Shown piece by piece: positions 31,327 through 43,606 of a DNA stretch of 64,000 nt (the stretch's first letter is position 1; each line of letters starts with the position of its first letter). Under the pieces are notes generated by a model. The model ran no database searches. It saw only the letters and a list, made by a program, of their open reading frames with translations, and was not told where the DNA came from. This DNA comes from Theocolax elegans (lineage: Eukaryota > Arthropoda > Insecta > Hymenoptera > Cerocephalidae), in NCBI GenBank assembly GCA_026168455.1, contig CM047429.1:38672066-38736065 (forward strand), given 5' to 3'. Made by a program: the position numbers and the translations under genes.

Positions 31327-31812
31327 AACTCCTAAATTAATAATTTTTGAAATACTTTTCAAATGTAATTCGTATTTTATATAGCCACTGTTAAAATTTG
31401 AATTTTCATTTGCCATTACTGTTTATAATAGAATTATCTTAAAAATGCAATAATTAATGTATTTAATTTTTAACCTATTGTATATATCATATTGATATTT
31501 AGAAAAGTGTATGGTTTACTTGATTAATATTTATTTTATCTTCAAATAATTTTGCATCTACATTTAAAGCATTAAATTTTAGATCCGTTATTATCATCGA
31601 GTACACATTTAAAAATTTTATGAGTTTTATCATCAGGAATGAGTAAACTAATACGCATTCTTTCAAGTCATATTCACAACTTTTTTTTGCGCATGGAAAA
31701 AATACATATATTATGTATTCTTGAAAAAACAATTTTGAAGTATATATATATACACATAAATATTAAATAAATATTCCACCGCGCACACACGCACGCGCAC
31801 ACATACACACAT
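31327..31812. repeat. Dispersed repeat, copy 2, with intact CA-rich end
   Basis: Paralogue of 19995-20308. It keeps the CA-rich stretch (31780-31812) without any LINE and so represents an unoccupied form of the R1 target. It has an extra segment of about 155 bp (31481-31635) that is absent from copy 1. Confidence 0.78.
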
Positions 31813-31968
31813 ATATATGTTGAATTCTGAATTCTTAGACACGGCGGCGGCGGCGAAATATTTATAAATTATAGATATATATTTATATATATATATAATT
31901 TCTCATCCCACGTATTGTTGTTTTCCTCGATGGACGCCACAATTTTGGTTTTCAACATTCATCCGGGT

Positions 31969-33853
31969 TCATTTGTGGAAAGTATGGCGGAGTGGTGGTG
32001 TGAAGTATCCCCACCTCCTATAGGTATTCATCGACGGCCTTATTCTTAAATTCGGTACCGTTATCTGAGAGGAATACCTCAGCAGTACCATATCGGCTTT
32101 GTGAATTGGTATGTATTTCGCCCACCAGGTGAATACATCCAAGAATACGATAATATATTCATATCGGCTTTTGCTCCGTACAAACGGTTTGGTGATATCC
32201 CCTGCCACGACTTGCAGGGGACGTTTCACTGTGCGTTTTCCCATCAGACCTGCAGGCGGCCGTTGATACATCTTGCATTGTTGGCAGACGAGACAACGTG
32301 GCACGTAATTTTTCACGTCGGCATAATAACCTGGCCAGTACTAATGCCTAGCCAGACTGGCAAATGTCTGTCACGTCCAACATGGGCAGGCGAAGGAGAG
32401 TCGTGACTTTTTGAAGGACCGCTTTTCGGTGTTCTTTTAGAATCACTAACTTCCAAGCGTCCTCATAACCGAGTGCTTCATCGATCGACTCGTCAGGCTT
32501 ATGGAAGTACAGTCGTCCTCCGACACACTTTCAATGAGGGAATCTCTTGGACTGGATTTCACTCGTTTCAGTCAATCCTGAAACCACTCGTCTTGGGATT
32601 CTTCTACTCAAGAGATCGCGTACATGGCGAGGGCCTCCTCATTCATCCGCAATAACGCATCGGGTACATAGTTCAGGGCGCCCTTTCGATGCTCCACATC
32701 AAAGCTGTGTCCGTGCAACTTCAGTGCCCATCACGCTAACCTCCCCGTTGGTCGCTATTGTGGTCGGTTATAACGCCAAAATGAAAGCCCGTCTATATTT
32801 ACCAATCGTCCACATATCCGCCAGGCACTCTCGCTCCGCACTAACGCTATAATTGAGTTCGGCTTGGTTTAACGTCCTACTGGCGAACTCTAGTACCCTC
32901 TCTTCCCCGTTAGTCATATGGAGAAGTACTGCGCCAATGCCAATTTCGCTTGCATCCATCTGTATAACGAACTGCACGTCGAACTCCCGCCTCGCTAGGA
33001 CGGGAGCAGTTGCGATCAGCGCCTTAATCTGATTGAATGCCTATTGCTGCTCCTCGAGCCATTCAAACTTACGATCCTTTTTGGTAAGCCTTGTCAGCGG
33101 CTCGGCCAAGGTAGCGAACTCTTGTAAGAATTTCCGTTACCACGAACCCATACCAGGAATCTTCTAAATTGTTTTAGATTCTTGGGCGTCGGATACTTGA
33201 TGATTGGTTCGATTTTCTCAGGGTCTAGTCTGATTCCATCGTGATTCACCAACACTTCGAGATATTTCACCTCAGTATGTCAAAATACACTTGTCCCGAT
33301 TCACCGTGAGACTAGGCTTGTTAATTCTATTCAGGACATATTTCAGCCACTTCTCGTGTTCCTCGAAGGTTTCTGTGGCGATGATTATATCATCGAGGTA
33401 CAAAAATGCATAGGGTTCGAGCTCAGGCCCTATGATTTTGTCCACTAACCTTTGGAACATGGTTGATAGGCCGTAAGGTATCCTTTCAAATTGGAATGAG
33501 CCTAACCCAGGTATTGTGAACGCGGTTATAGCCGCTGACTCCGGTTTTCGGCGGTATCTAATCAGATCAAGCATACTGATATACCTCGCGTTCTTAAGCT
33601 TCCGTAGTATGCCGTCCATGTTAGGCAGCGCGTAAGCATCGGTTTTTGACACTGCATTAACCTTACGATAATCAATGCAGAACCGATATTTCCCGTAAGG
33701 TTTACAGACAATCACTACGGGGCTTGACAACCCACTGGTCGACGGCTCAATCACTCCTGCGTCGAACATCTCCTTAACCAAGGCGTGCATCCCTTCCACT
33801 ATTCGCTTAGAGACGGTATAGTATTTTTGCTTGATTGGCCGTGTCGCACCCAC
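31969..33853 (-). pseudogene. Decayed Ty3/Gypsy pol
   Basis: Fragments in pol order on the minus strand. RT (33853-33272) has GVIEPSTSGLSSPVVIV, YRFCIDYRKVN, SMLDL with a short deletion after it, FERIPYGLS and YLDDIIIATETFEEHEKWL. The thumb near 33200 has GIRLDPEKIEPIIKYP and PKNLKQF. RNase H (32977-32768) has MDASEIGIGAVL and LNYSVSAERECLA. Integrase near 32316 has CLVCQQCKMYQRPPAGLMG and PLQVVAGDITKPF. Frames shift several times and the integrase core is incomplete. The GC content is higher than in the flanks. It is distinct from the young Gypsy at 24.6-29.6 kb; no LTRs or gag are seen. Confidence 0.82.
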
Positions 33854-33899
33854 GCGATCACGTGCTTAAGAGGATGCCATACCTGAATTAAATCCTACT

Positions 33900-34829
33900 A
33901 TGCCGACGCAGTGGAGAGATATTTGTAATACATATATTAAATAAATTATAAGTACAAAAGTTTGAATTGTGCTAAAATGTGCTTACAATTTGAAAATTAC
34001 GATCTCAAACATAACCTATCTTAGTTAACAGGCCACAACGATTTAATTGAGTTGTGTAAAAACTGGATAGATTTCTAACAAATACAGTGCAGATGCACAA
34101 TTCACATAAGACACACAGTCAAAAGTAAACGACGAAGAAATAAATTGAAAAATACAAAGACGTTGGGAAGCTGGTACTAGATATTTGCGATGGAAATAAA
34201 TATAGATTGCAATTACAAGCATCAAGAAACAAAGTAGAGGCAACATTTTTCAGTAAAAACTAGAGGAATACATAATCGATTAGAAAATTGAATGAAATAT
34301 AAAAATTATATTCATTCCTACTGGGCCGTTTGCCGCACGCACATCGTACTTTCAAATACATTGTACTATGTCGACACTGAATGTTGGGGGCACTATTTGT
34401 TTAATTCCAATTATTTAACATAATGCCAGCTAGAAAACGGGATAGAGCATATTTTTAATATACATTTTAAGTGTATAACAAGTACAAAAGTTGCATTTAT
34501 TATAAAATATCGTTAAAATTTGAAAAATACGATTTGATATTGGTAAAAGTTGGAATACTAAAAAAGCAGACAAAAGTTTTCCGTTGTGCGTCAGTTCTAA
34601 AAAAGAATGCGCTGTCACTTTTATCACTTTTATTTGAAATACCGTAGTTTGTTGGATTTTTTTATGTCAATTCAGATAGATAACGCTGGCTGTATAGTAA
34701 CTGCAGATTAGAAAATTAATATTGATAAGGACAAAATGATTGTAAGAAAATAAAAATCAATTCCACTCCAGAACATCGTGTAGCAATTAGTAATAATTTA
34801 ATAGCTGTTCGGCAGATACCTGTGAGAAT
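33900..34829. other. No gene recognised
   Basis: AT-rich, with short local duplications (AAGTACAAAAGTT near 33951 and 34479) suggesting diverged repeats. No coding frame is supported. Confidence 0.5.
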
Positions 34830-35230
34830 AATTAATCGCCGCAGCCTTCCGAGAAAAGAAATTGTTTGTGTTTCTATTTTACTACAAATAATTTTTGGTT
34901 TACCTACACAAACACTGCTATAAAATGAATATAAAATTTGTTACAATAAATTAGGTATTTAATTTTAGTTCTCCATGGATATCTGCGAGGCGAGACAATC
35001 TGAACGACCCGCCGAGAGTGTCTCGCCTCGTAGGTTCTACGGGAGAATAATCGATCGCCACAGCCTTCCGAAATAAGAATTTTTTGTGTATATCCTACTA
35101 AAAATAATTTTCGGGTTACCTACAGAAACACTGTTATAAAAAGAATATATAATTTGTTACAATAAATTATGTATTTGCTTTTTAGTTCTCGATGGATATC
35201 TGCGAGGCGAGACAATCTCAGACGAGTCAG
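34830..35230. repeat. Two tandem copies of a 200-bp repeat with a GAGGCGAGACA hairpin
   Basis: Copies at about 34830-35036 and 35037-35230 share CGCCRCAGCCTTCCGA, TTTACCTACACAAACACTG and ATGGATATCTGCGAGGCG. The first contains a 12-bp perfect inverted repeat (34986-34997 with 35019-35030). The second is cut after the left hairpin arm. A third copy is at 37888-38045. Confidence 0.82.
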
Positions 35231-36727
35231 ACTATGTGTATTTTATGGAGAATAAACAAATCTTTGCTCTCGTTTCGGGTTTTTCAAAATATCTCTATTA
35301 GTTTTCAAGTTATTAAGAAAAAACTGATTTTTTTTCAATTTACGATAACTCTGAACCTAATTGACCGAATGAGCTGAAAAGTTTATGGTGGTAGAGAATT
35401 ATTTTTAATAACTAATTAAATACCGAGAAAAAGTTGCGTTTTCTATGGCAAACTCTTTCGGGCACAAAAAGCTTTCAATCCGCTTGAAATTTTGGAAAAA
35501 GTAGTCTTTATAGTAACAACGATTTGTATATTTTTTGAATTAAAAATATTTGTAATTAACGAAGTAATTGAGCGTTGTAAATTTTTAATGAAGTTTTTAA
35601 TTTCTCATATTTTCGAAACTAATCGGTCAAATTGGTTGAAAAATATCATGGTAATAAAAATAATTGGGGCTAAATACTAATTTCAATATATCAGGGTTTA
35701 TGTTCGAACATTTTTTTTTCTTGGCAAAGTATACTTCTTAATAACAACATACACTACCGCTCAATAGCTTTTGTTACTCTTTGAATAAAATTACTAAAAC
35801 TTCAGATTTTTATAAGAACTGATAGATAATTAAAAAAGCTATGGACTGTCTGCCTGTCAGTCAACATTAATGGCACGAAGTACCTTTTTCAATCGAAATT
35901 ATTGCAAACTGTCTTTTCTAAACTAAAATGTTAAGGAAGAATCTTTTTAATGGTAGAAACTTCATTTCTAGATGTCTCAGCTTCCGCAGGGTTATTGGGG
36001 TGGAATTTTTTTTAAATTCATATTATTTGACCGTCTAAACGATAGGATATGTTTCATACGTTTCCTCTAGGGGGCCAAATTCCTATATCCCGTCTGCATA
36101 AGAGAAATTTTTTATATAAATTACTTATGAAAAATACATTTTTCAAATAATAAATTGTTTGCATTAAGTGACATTCTTTAGGTAATTTTCTTGTGTAAAC
36201 TATGTTTTTAAAATAATAATTTGTTTGCGTTAAGCGCCTATATGTTTATATAAATTACTTTTTACTGAAATTTGTAGATACCATATATTTCAATATTTTC
36301 ATAAGTATTAATATTATATCCAAAATATGGCAGCTTTAAGCCTGTAGATGCAGAGAGAAAATAGTACTAGGCAACATTTGTTTTAATAATATAACAATAA
36401 ATTTTAATTAACAGTTTATAGCATATGAAAAAAGTTACAAAAAATTAGTTAGAAAATAAAATAAAATAATTGCATTAAAATTATTTAAAATTTATTTATT
36501 ATTAACAAACACTAAATTTAAGACTACACCTTATAATCAACGTCTAGCTTCAAAAATGTAATTCAACCGATGGAGCGTTAGCGACCGAGGTAACATGGCT
36601 AGTTTTATATTAAGATACGAAACTATTATCGTAGAAAGTATTCTTGTCTACGAAAAGATTTTAGTCTAGGCGCCAGGTATGGTTTCGTCGCCTTTTCATA
36701 TTCCACGGCTCTACCCAAGTATTTTTA
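35231..36727. other. AT-rich, no gene recognised
   Basis: AT-rich. Phrases such as CTCTATTAGTTTTCAAGTTATT recur at about 37247, so diverged repeat material is present. No coding family is recognised. Confidence 0.5.
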
Positions 36728-37873
36728 AAGCATTTTTGCCTGCTGAATCCGAATTTTTTGGGTAAAAGTCTGAAAAAGTTGTAGATAAATTGTTATTAAC
36801 AAATTAATTGTTTAAACCGCGTTACAAGCCACTCTAACAATAATTTAAACCTTTTAACTATAAAAAACAAAGATATTTTTATTACAAATTTTCTCGATTT
36901 TGCTTTGATTAGGTCAAAGTTATTGCAAATTTAATGAAAAAATGTCTCGTTTTCGTTATTCGCGCTCACTTTTTCGGTTGTAACTTTGGTTTATATACAA
37001 GTTTTTGAATTTTATAACTTGCTTTCGATAAAATAGTTACTATTCTAACATGCAAAAGAAAAAAGTAATTAAATGCATGTATTAAATATTATTATAACTT
37101 GCCAAAAGCAATAAATTAAGCTAAAAATATAGAAACTAATTTGTTTATAACGGTATAAAATTGATTCTAATAATAACTACAACATTTAGTCCAGATAAAA
37201 AGAAAGCTTATGTCAAGGTAAATATGCTCAATTTTGGTTTGTTGAAATATCTCTATTAGTTTCACAGTTATTGCAAATTTAGCGTGGCGCATATTTGACG
37301 CCTACTGAAATGACAACTCCAAGCTCGACGTACGCGCTCACGCTCGCACATGATTATGTTTACACATTTTGTGTATACCAAACTTACTAATATGATATTT
37401 TAATGATTTTTCAATTGTTTTTACAATTTATATACCGTTATAAACAAAATAGTTTCTATATTTTTAACTTAATTTATTGCTTTTGGCAAGTTATAATAAT
37501 ATTTAATACATGCATTTAATAACTTATTTCTTTTGCATGTTAGAATAGTAACTATTTTATCGAAAGCAAGTTATAAAATTCAATAATTTGTATTTAAACC
37601 AAAGTTACAACCGAAAAAGTGAGCGCGAATAACGAAAACGAGATATTTTTGTATTAAATTTACAATAACTTTTGACCTAATCAAGATATTTAATCAAAGC
37701 AAAATCGAGAAAATTTGTAATAAAAATATCTTTGTTTTTCTATAGTTAAAAGGTTTAAATTATTATTAGAGTGGCTTGTAATGCGGTTTAAACAATTAAT
37801 TTGTTAATAACAATTTATCTACAACTTTTTCAGACTTTTAACAAAAAATTCGGATTCAGCAGGCAAAAATACA
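36728..37873. mobile_element. 1.15-kb foldback element
   Basis: ATTTTTGCCTGCTGAATCCG at the left and its complement at the right end. The arms are about 430 bp and nearly complementary, including TTATTCGCGCTCACTTTTTC (about 36958) with its partner near 37625. The spacer is about 250 bp at 37190-37425. No transposase frame. It has split the 3' copy of the hairpin repeat from its neighbours. Confidence 0.85.
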
Positions 37874-37887
37874 TATAATTTTCGGTT

Positions 37888-38045
37888 TACCTACACAAAC
37901 AATACTATAAAAAGAATATAAAATTTGTTACAATAAGTTATGTATTTACTTTTTAGTTCTCGATGGATATCTGTGAGGCGAGACAATCTGAACGACCCGC
38001 CGAGAGTGTCTCGCCTCACAGGTTCTACTGGAGAATAATCGATCG
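37888..38045. repeat. Third copy of the hairpin repeat
   Basis: It carries a 14-bp perfect inverted repeat, TGTGAGGCGAGACA (37972-37985) with TGTCTCGCCTCACA (38007-38020). Relative to the first copy, one C:G pair has become T:A on both sides of the stem. Confidence 0.82.
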
Positions 38046-38819
38046 CCGTACGTCTATTAAGCTGGCACAGCCACTTTCAAACGCCACAATTTACCCTATA
38101 CCCTAATTTAATGCTAATTTATTGCTAATTTATTACGCAAAAACCAATTTTATTGCTCCAGCCGTTTCCGAGAAACCGTGGCTGTGCTACCTTAAGTCTT
38201 AAATTGGCACAGCCACAGCTGCAACTTTGCTTCTAATGGTTATTTTTTCGCGATCCAAAGTGCATATTTTATTGCTAATTTATTACTCTTAATTGGCTTA
38301 GGTAGAGTACAAAAAATATTTGATTTTTTAACAAATTCGGACCCCGCCAATATGCGAAAATCCCTTAGAGCCAGTACAAAGTGCTCGGGGACTTGCAAGG
38401 CGATTGAGTAAATATTATATTAATCTCTCTTTGTTTGACTCAAGCACTAGTAGAATTATTTGACTTTATTTAAAATATCCTAAAATGACACGAAAGATTC
38501 CGAAAAATCCATTTATGTACTCTGGCCAATTGTAAGTTTTTTTTATCTCTAAAACTGTTTGAACAAATCTAAGTATTTTCTGTTCTAATAAATTGTTTTA
38601 TAAAGTGAATCTTTATTTTGGACGTAATTTTTTGTTATATAACTGCATTGCAAAAACGGTTACAGAAATCGCAAATCTAAGGCCTGATTTCAAAAGAGCA
38701 GAAAAAATTACAATAGAAGAGGAATTTTTGAATTGATCCGTCCGAAAATTTAAGGAGATTTGGTTATAAAGGGGTTAAACCTCAATTTAATTTTACAAAT
38801 ATTCATGTATTATTTTTTT
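38046..38819. other. No gene; a short inverted repeat
   Basis: GCTGGCACAGCCAC near 38080 and GTGGCTGTGCTACC near 38178 form an inverted pair around GCTAATTTATTGC repeats; a similar GGCACAGCCACAGC follows at about 38206. The rest is AT-rich without coding frames. Confidence 0.5.
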
Positions 38820-39540
38820 TGTAGATGCCAATAGGGAGACAGTAAGAAAAATTGCAAAGGAGACACTCCATCCATATAAGCTCCAGATGGTACAAGCTCT
38901 ACGGGAGCCCGACAAACCAAAACGTTTAGAGTTTGCAACGAAAATACTAGACAGATGAATCGACATTTACTCAGAGTAGTATGCTAAACAGGCAAAATCA
39001 TCGGAACTGGGCACAGGAAAATCCACGGTAGAAACGTGAAATCGAAAATCAGAATCGCTGGAAGGTCAATGTGTGGGCAGGCATTGTTGGCGACAAAATT
39101 GTGGGCCCATATTTTTTTGAAGGTAATATTAGTGGCGATACGTACTTATATTTTCTGAGAAACGAGTTACCACATCTGTTAGAGGGAAACCCAGTTAATA
39201 TAAGCACGATGTGGTGGTTACGGTTATGGAGCACCAGCCCACAATACCAACAACGTGCAAGTATGTTTACAACGTTACTTTAGGCAACGCTGGATTAGCA
39301 AAAATGGTCCATCGGTAAAATGGCCACCGCATTCACCAGATTTGAACCTAAAGGATTTTTATTTATGGGGGAGAATAAAAGATATATGCTACCAAGAGAA
39401 ACCAATAACATGCGAGAATATGAAGCAAAGGATTCGTGATGCCCTAGCTTCCATTACCACCGAAGAAATACGGCGGACGAGGGAACATTTTACTAAAAGA
39501 ATGCGGTGTGTTGTGCAATAAGCTGGTGGGCATATTGAGC
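38820..39540 (+). pseudogene. Tc1/mariner-superfamily transposase, defective
   Basis: Pieces of a DDE transposase of the Tc1/mariner superfamily. ETVRKIAKETLHPYKLQMVQAL with KPKRLEFATKIL near 38850-38950 is the end of the DNA-binding part. NVWAGIVGDKIVGPYFFEGN (39068-39130) is the conserved catalytic-domain segment. After frame changes come YGAPAHNTNNVQ, WPPHSPDLNLKDFYLWG and a C-terminal helix region to 39521. The first catalytic Asp region near 38960 is destroyed by stops, and the second (normally DGAPxH) reads YGAPAH, so the Asp is replaced by Tyr. The third, in SPDLNxxDF, remains. Terminal repeats were not identified. It cannot be active. Confidence 0.82.
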
Positions 39541-39799
39541 CATATCTGTAAAAATATGTACATATTTCTGTATAAAATAATAATTAAACTATTACGCTTA
39601 CAGTTGTTTTAAAAAATTTGAATTTTGTTTTTACATAGAAACTGTTTAGATCCTGTAAACTCGCTTTACAAAAATAAAAATTGCTTTAGTTAACAGAACA
39701 ATATACCTACAAGTGCCACACACTGCTGTTAGATACTGATCGAATTATTTGCTCGTTTTAGCACTGGGTTATAACGTAGAACACCTTAAAACGCAATAA

Positions 39800-40625
39800 A
39801 ATTGTTTAGGAACATTTAAAATTGCTCTGGCTATTTGAACTATGTTCCTGCGAGTGCTACAGGCTCCTATACGATACCAATGGATTTATATTCATTTTTA
39901 AGTCTTGTGTTTTCACGTATTTTTATTCGTTCTCAACTTTGTTCCTTCATGTACTATATGTTTCGGCTCCTGCTCGAAACTGATAGATTTGTTTTCTTTT
40001 TTTAGCCGTGGGTTTTCACGGAGGATACTTCAGAAGCATATAAAATCGAATTAGAGAATTAGAATAGGTTTTGCCCTTCTGAACTTTGTTCTCGCATGTG
40101 CTACGGGCACCTGCTCGATACCGATCGATTTATTTTGGCTTTTTATCCTTGGGTTTTCACGGAGGACACTTCAGAACACTTTCAAATCATTTAAGAAAAT
40201 TTAAAATTGTTTACCGTTCTGAATTTTGTCCCTGCGAGTGCCACGGGCACCTGCTCGATACCGATAGATTTGTTTTCTCTTTTAGCCTTGGGTGTTCACG
40301 GAGGACACTTCAGAGGCCTATAAAATCGCATTAGAAAATTAGAATAGGTTTTGTCGTTCTGAACTTTGTTCATGCATGAGCTACGGGCACCTGCTCGATA
40401 CCGATCGATTGATTTTGGTTTTTGATCCTTGGGTTTTTGCGGAGGACACTTTGGAAGCATATAAAATCGAATTAGAAAATTAGAAATGGTTTTGTCGACC
40501 TGAACTTTGTTTCTGCATGTGCTACGGGCACCTGCTCTCAATACCGATCGATTTATTTTCGCTTTAGATCCTTGGGTTTTTACAGAGGACACTTCGGAAG
40601 CCTATAAAATCGATTTAGAAAATTA
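39800..40625. repeat. Tandem array with a period of about 140 bp
   Basis: At least five units. The phrase GAACTTTGTT (or a variant) recurs near 39935, 40079, 40219, 40360 and 40500, each followed by GCTACGGGCACCTGCTCGAT, CCGATCGATT and GGTTTTCACGGAGGACACTT. The first units are more diverged. It resembles a small satellite block. Confidence 0.85.
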
Positions 40626-41248
40626 GACTATAGCTAAACTCAATTTGTTTACACGGGCTACAATAATCGATACTGAAAATGTGTTTTAATATTCTTTTTT
40701 GGAAAAATTCTAACCTGACTGCATTGAATGGGTCACGAAGGAATCTACGATTTGCCATCTCCTGATTGGCGCTCGAAGAGGGACCGATTTTCGTGCGCGA
40801 CGAAAGATAACAATTAAGTTTTGAAAATAGTTTTAATGTAATTAGAAAAATCGTGTGATTTAAAGTAATTTATTATTATTATACTTGTACATATTTATTT
40901 TTTATTCTTTCTAATTTACAAATCGATACTCTCTTCCATTACATTACAATTTAATGACGTACTTTTACCTTTGTTATAGTAATTTACTTTATAATAAATT
41001 TTGAAATTTATTTATTTCGATTTTTTAATACTTAACAAATTACTGCTAATAAATTATTTTCAATTAAGCCAGTTTTACTAACAGCAATCAAACTATTTTC
41101 GAACATATTTGTTTTCCTTCGTTGCGCATGAAAATCGGTCTCTCTTCGACGTCTGTGCTACTGCGTGGATACATCGCGAGCAGGTCCGCGCCAATCAAAT
41201 GATTCCTAATCGTAGATTCGTTCATAACCCACTTAATCCAGTTATTAA
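40626..41248. other. No gene; ends at the piggyBac target TTAA
   Basis: AT-rich. A region at 41088-41230 is richer in GC and reads open on the minus strand but shows no recognised motif. TTAA at 41245-41248 is the left target site of the piggyBac element. Confidence 0.5.
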
Positions 41249-42299
41249 CCTTTTGACTGCGGGGGTGGTCGATATATCGACCACTTAAAATACACAACAT
41301 ATTTAATGTTTTTAGATCAATTTTGATGTTTTGAATGTATGTACAATAGTTTTATAATTCCTCAAAATATTATTCACCTTGAAAATTGGTATTTCAAGGC
41401 CAAATTTCATCCCTAGTAGAAGCGAGAATTTTAGAGTGATTTCTTCCTTAATTTTATATACTGTTTATAAAAAATACTTTAAAAAATCACTGCGGTATCC
41501 TTAACCTTCAAAATTTACAGTCAAGGTCATATTGTATTTTATTTCCATAAGCGAAAGTTCGATCTAGCTTTTTAGCGTTATTGATGAGGTCAAAACGGGA
41601 AAAAAAGTAAAAAAATCCTAAAATTATCTTTGTTCATGAAAATGTCTATTTCGCGATGAAATTTTAGTTTCCAAAACCAAATATCGAGCTTCAACCTTAT
41701 TTTTGAAGGTTACATAAAATGTTGCGGCATTCAATTTCAGCGTGATCTAAAATCAATGATGTAAACACAAAATCTGTTTTTTACTATTTCGATCTGGAAG
41801 TTGGTATATCTTTGTTGTTCGTCATCTGTGTACGAAATAAATGTCATCACTTATTGCAGAAACTCGTTTAATCTTCAAAAATATTTTAATCTCAAAAAAT
41901 TAATTTATTTTTTATTCATTAATATTTATAAATTTATAATACGATGCAGAATGGTACTTCTCATGCATAACTTATTAGTCTCCAGGATTTGCACAGTATA
42001 TAATTTTTACTATTTTCACTTTTTGAATATAACGCTATTGAATAGTGTAATATTCTATCTTCCATAAAATGGCTGAACATGAAGCTTGGAGTAGTGGCGA
42101 GTCCGAACCAGAAAATGAAGTATTAGAAAACTAGGTTTTAGACAATGAAGCAGAAAATGAAGACATCGGGAAGTCAATTTGGAAGACTTTTCTTATAAGG
42201 AAACTGAATTGTCTGAGGACGCGTATTTTTATTCATCAATCAAAGATTTTCAAGGTAGCTCCGAAATAAATTCGAATATCTCTTTTTCAGGAACTACAC

Positions 42300-43606
42300 C
42301 AATTCGTCGTTCCCCGATAAGAAGGTGCTACCTCGGAGCCCGGTTGTAAAAGGTGCTACCTCGGAGTCCGGTTATAAAAGGTGCTACCTCGGAGTCCGGT
42401 TATAAAAGGTGCTACCTTGGAGTCCGGTTATAAAAGGTGCTAACTCGGAGTCCGGTTATAAAAGGCGATAACTCAGGAGCGAAATTTCAGTCTATGATTT
42501 TAAGTTGGTACTACTGCAAGTGTAAGCTCGGCAATAAGATTGACAATTGTTTTTGGCAATTTTATAAAAGATTATTTTTATTTATCTATTAGTTATTTAT
42601 TATTATTTAGTAGTACCTATGCGTATATCATCAAAAAATTTAAATAAACGTAATTCAGGTAAAGTTATTATTTAGTTTGAATATATTTTAAACTGTTTCT
42701 TTTTATATTTTAATCTCCAAAATAAGAAAATTACGTCGACATATATATGTACTAAACTTTGATAATTTCTTATATAGATTCAATAGATAATCATTGATAA
42801 ATTATAAAATTATAAATTATACTACTGCAAAAGTTAAAAAACTAATTATGATGAGTAGTAACTGCAGAAAATACATGGTAAATAATAATTAAGTATGTTT
42901 AAATGATAAAAATATAAGCTAAATGCGTAAATTTTAATAATTTCTCGCAAACTGTCATTTTTCGCAATTTTAATTTTAATTTGACAAATGTAATTTAACA
43001 CTGATACCTCTTAAACAATTTTAAAGCATGTCAACTATTCAATTTTGGCGGTTGTATTCGAATCATTTAGTACCTTATTCCATTTCTCTCCCTTGTTTAA
43101 CTCTAGCGAAAAAATCTCACTCCGTAAAACAGAACCTTCGGCAGTTGTGTCGAAATGTATTATAAAAATTGAGTTATTTAAAACCAACAATTGACTAAAG
43201 TGTATATTTCATCTATTTTGTTTTAATTATAATTATTATAAACATTATGTTACGGTATTAAGTTTTACGATATATTGTTAAACTCCGCATTAAAAATAAG
43301 AGTACAACGTTAAATAATAGATAAATAAAAATAATCTTTTATAAAATTGCCAAAAAACAATTGTCAATATTATTGCTGAGCTAAACCGGCAGTAGTACCA
43401 ACTTAAAATCATAGACGAAAAATTCGTTCCTGAGTTATCACCTTTTATAACCGGACTCCAAGGTAGCACCTTTTAAAACCGGACTCCGAGGTAGCACCTT
43501 TTATAACCGGACTCCGAGGTAGCACCTTTTATTACCGGGCTCCGAGGTAGCACCTTTTATAACCGGATTCCGAGGTAGCACCTTCTTATCGGGGAACGAC
43601 GAATTG
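42300..43606. mobile_element. 1.3-kb foldback insert with 28-bp subterminal repeats
   Basis: The left end is CAATTCGTCGTTCCCCGATA and the right end its complement. Each arm of about 290 bp has several copies of a 28-bp unit (GGTGCTACCTCGGAGTCCGG plus TTATAAAA), then a non-repeated part (GATTTTAAGTTGGTACTACT). The spacer is AT-rich and non-coding. It interrupts the N-terminal region of the piggyBac transposase. Most of it is present again at 43981-44696 through the tandem duplication. Confidence 0.85.
42323..42472. repeat. 28-bp direct repeat array
   Basis: Five contiguous units of GGTGCTACCTCGGAGTCCGG plus TTATAAAA with no spacers. The complement array is at about 43438-43586 and its noisy duplicate at about 44526-44675. 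Confidence 0.92.

Noticed and set aside
42323..42472. CRISPR-like array of 28-bp repeats
   Set aside because: The units are contiguous without unique spacers, occur inside the arms of a foldback element in a eukaryotic context, and have a mirror copy at 43438-43586.
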